Assembly: GCA_020635495.1 (NCBI GenBank)
Contig: JACJZQ010000004.1
Span: forward strand, 62,001-126,000
DNA: 64,000 nucleotides
Source: Flavobacteriales bacterium
GTDB lineage: Bacteria; Bacteroidota; Bacteroidia; UBA10329
Reading direction: 5' to 3'
The notes under the pieces: generated by a model
Database searches by the model: none
What the model was told of the DNA's origin: nothing
What the model saw: the letters and a program-made list of their open reading frames with translations, nothing else
Position numbers and translations under genes: made by a program
Shown here: positions 63,976 through 64,000 of the stretch, one piece after another
Position numbering within the stretch: the stretch's first letter is position 1
How the letters are laid out: each line of letters begins with the position of its first letter

Positions 63976-64000
63976 TTTTCAATCTGAATGAGATAGAAAA

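Noticed and set aside
1..64000. tRNA, rRNA, CRISPR or prophage genes
   Set aside because: No cloverleaf, rRNA-like stretch, regular spacer array or phage structural gene was found by reading; a short RNA gene could still be missed by eye.

Overview
This 64 kb window looks like chromosome from a member of the Bacteroidota, most likely Flavobacteriales. The evidence is three secreted proteins with type IX secretion (T9SS) C-terminal sorting domains, -7 promoter elements of the TAnnTTTG/TAnnTTCG type, a fused ccoNO gene, and lineage-typical families (DUF3098, DUF983, DUF4468, outer-membrane proteins with helix-hairpin-helix domains, PorV-like proteins). Genes are tightly packed on both strands and base composition is fairly even. 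I saw no rRNA, tRNA, CRISPR array, transposase or phage gene.

Layout. 1-4.3 kb: end of pyrH, frr, a DUF1295 membrane protein, recJ and two small unknown genes. 4.3-12.9 kb: dnaG, an OmpA-domain protein, a T9SS lamin-tail protein and leuS. 13-16.7 kb: the cluster ftsX-DUF3098-uppP-truB-queA. 16.8-30.9 kb: ispD, a D-Ala-D-Ala carboxypeptidase, an amidohydrolase, rlmN, a polyprenyl diphosphate synthase, small genes, a T9SS metalloprotease-like protein, an ABC-F ATPase and two paralogous lipoproteins. 31-34.9 kb: a neutral ceramidase-like enzyme, gmhA and comM.

34.9-50.7 kb is a microaerobic respiration block: PAS histidine kinase, REC-CRP/FNR fusion regulator, a two-gene membrane/secreted cassette of unknown function, then ccoI, ccoS, ccoNO, ccoQ, ccoP, ccoG, ccoH, a TauE/SafE-like gene and hemN. 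FNR/CRP-type palindromes lie before ccoI and ccoS, so the kinase-regulator pair probably controls the cbb3 oxidase genes. The unknown cassette (37.7-40.2 kb) is bracketed by a 113 bp direct repeat, 94% identical, that carries the FNR-type box and the first codons of ccoI. It looks inserted between regulator and operon, with a duplicated promoter on its other side. Between 46.88 and 49.17 kb about 17 single-base frameshifts break ccoG, ccoH and the SafE-like gene while the protein sequence stays readable across frames; this looks more like local sequence error than decay.

50.7-64 kb: a four-PAS hybrid histidine kinase, proline dehydrogenase, a HhH outer-membrane barrel with a PorV-like partner, purK-purE, a thioredoxin-TPR protein, hpt-adk-obgE and a T9SS protein.

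Several genes (rlmN, ABC-F, purK, polyprenyl synthase) have a promoter element 3-6 bases from the start codon, which predicts leaderless mRNAs.
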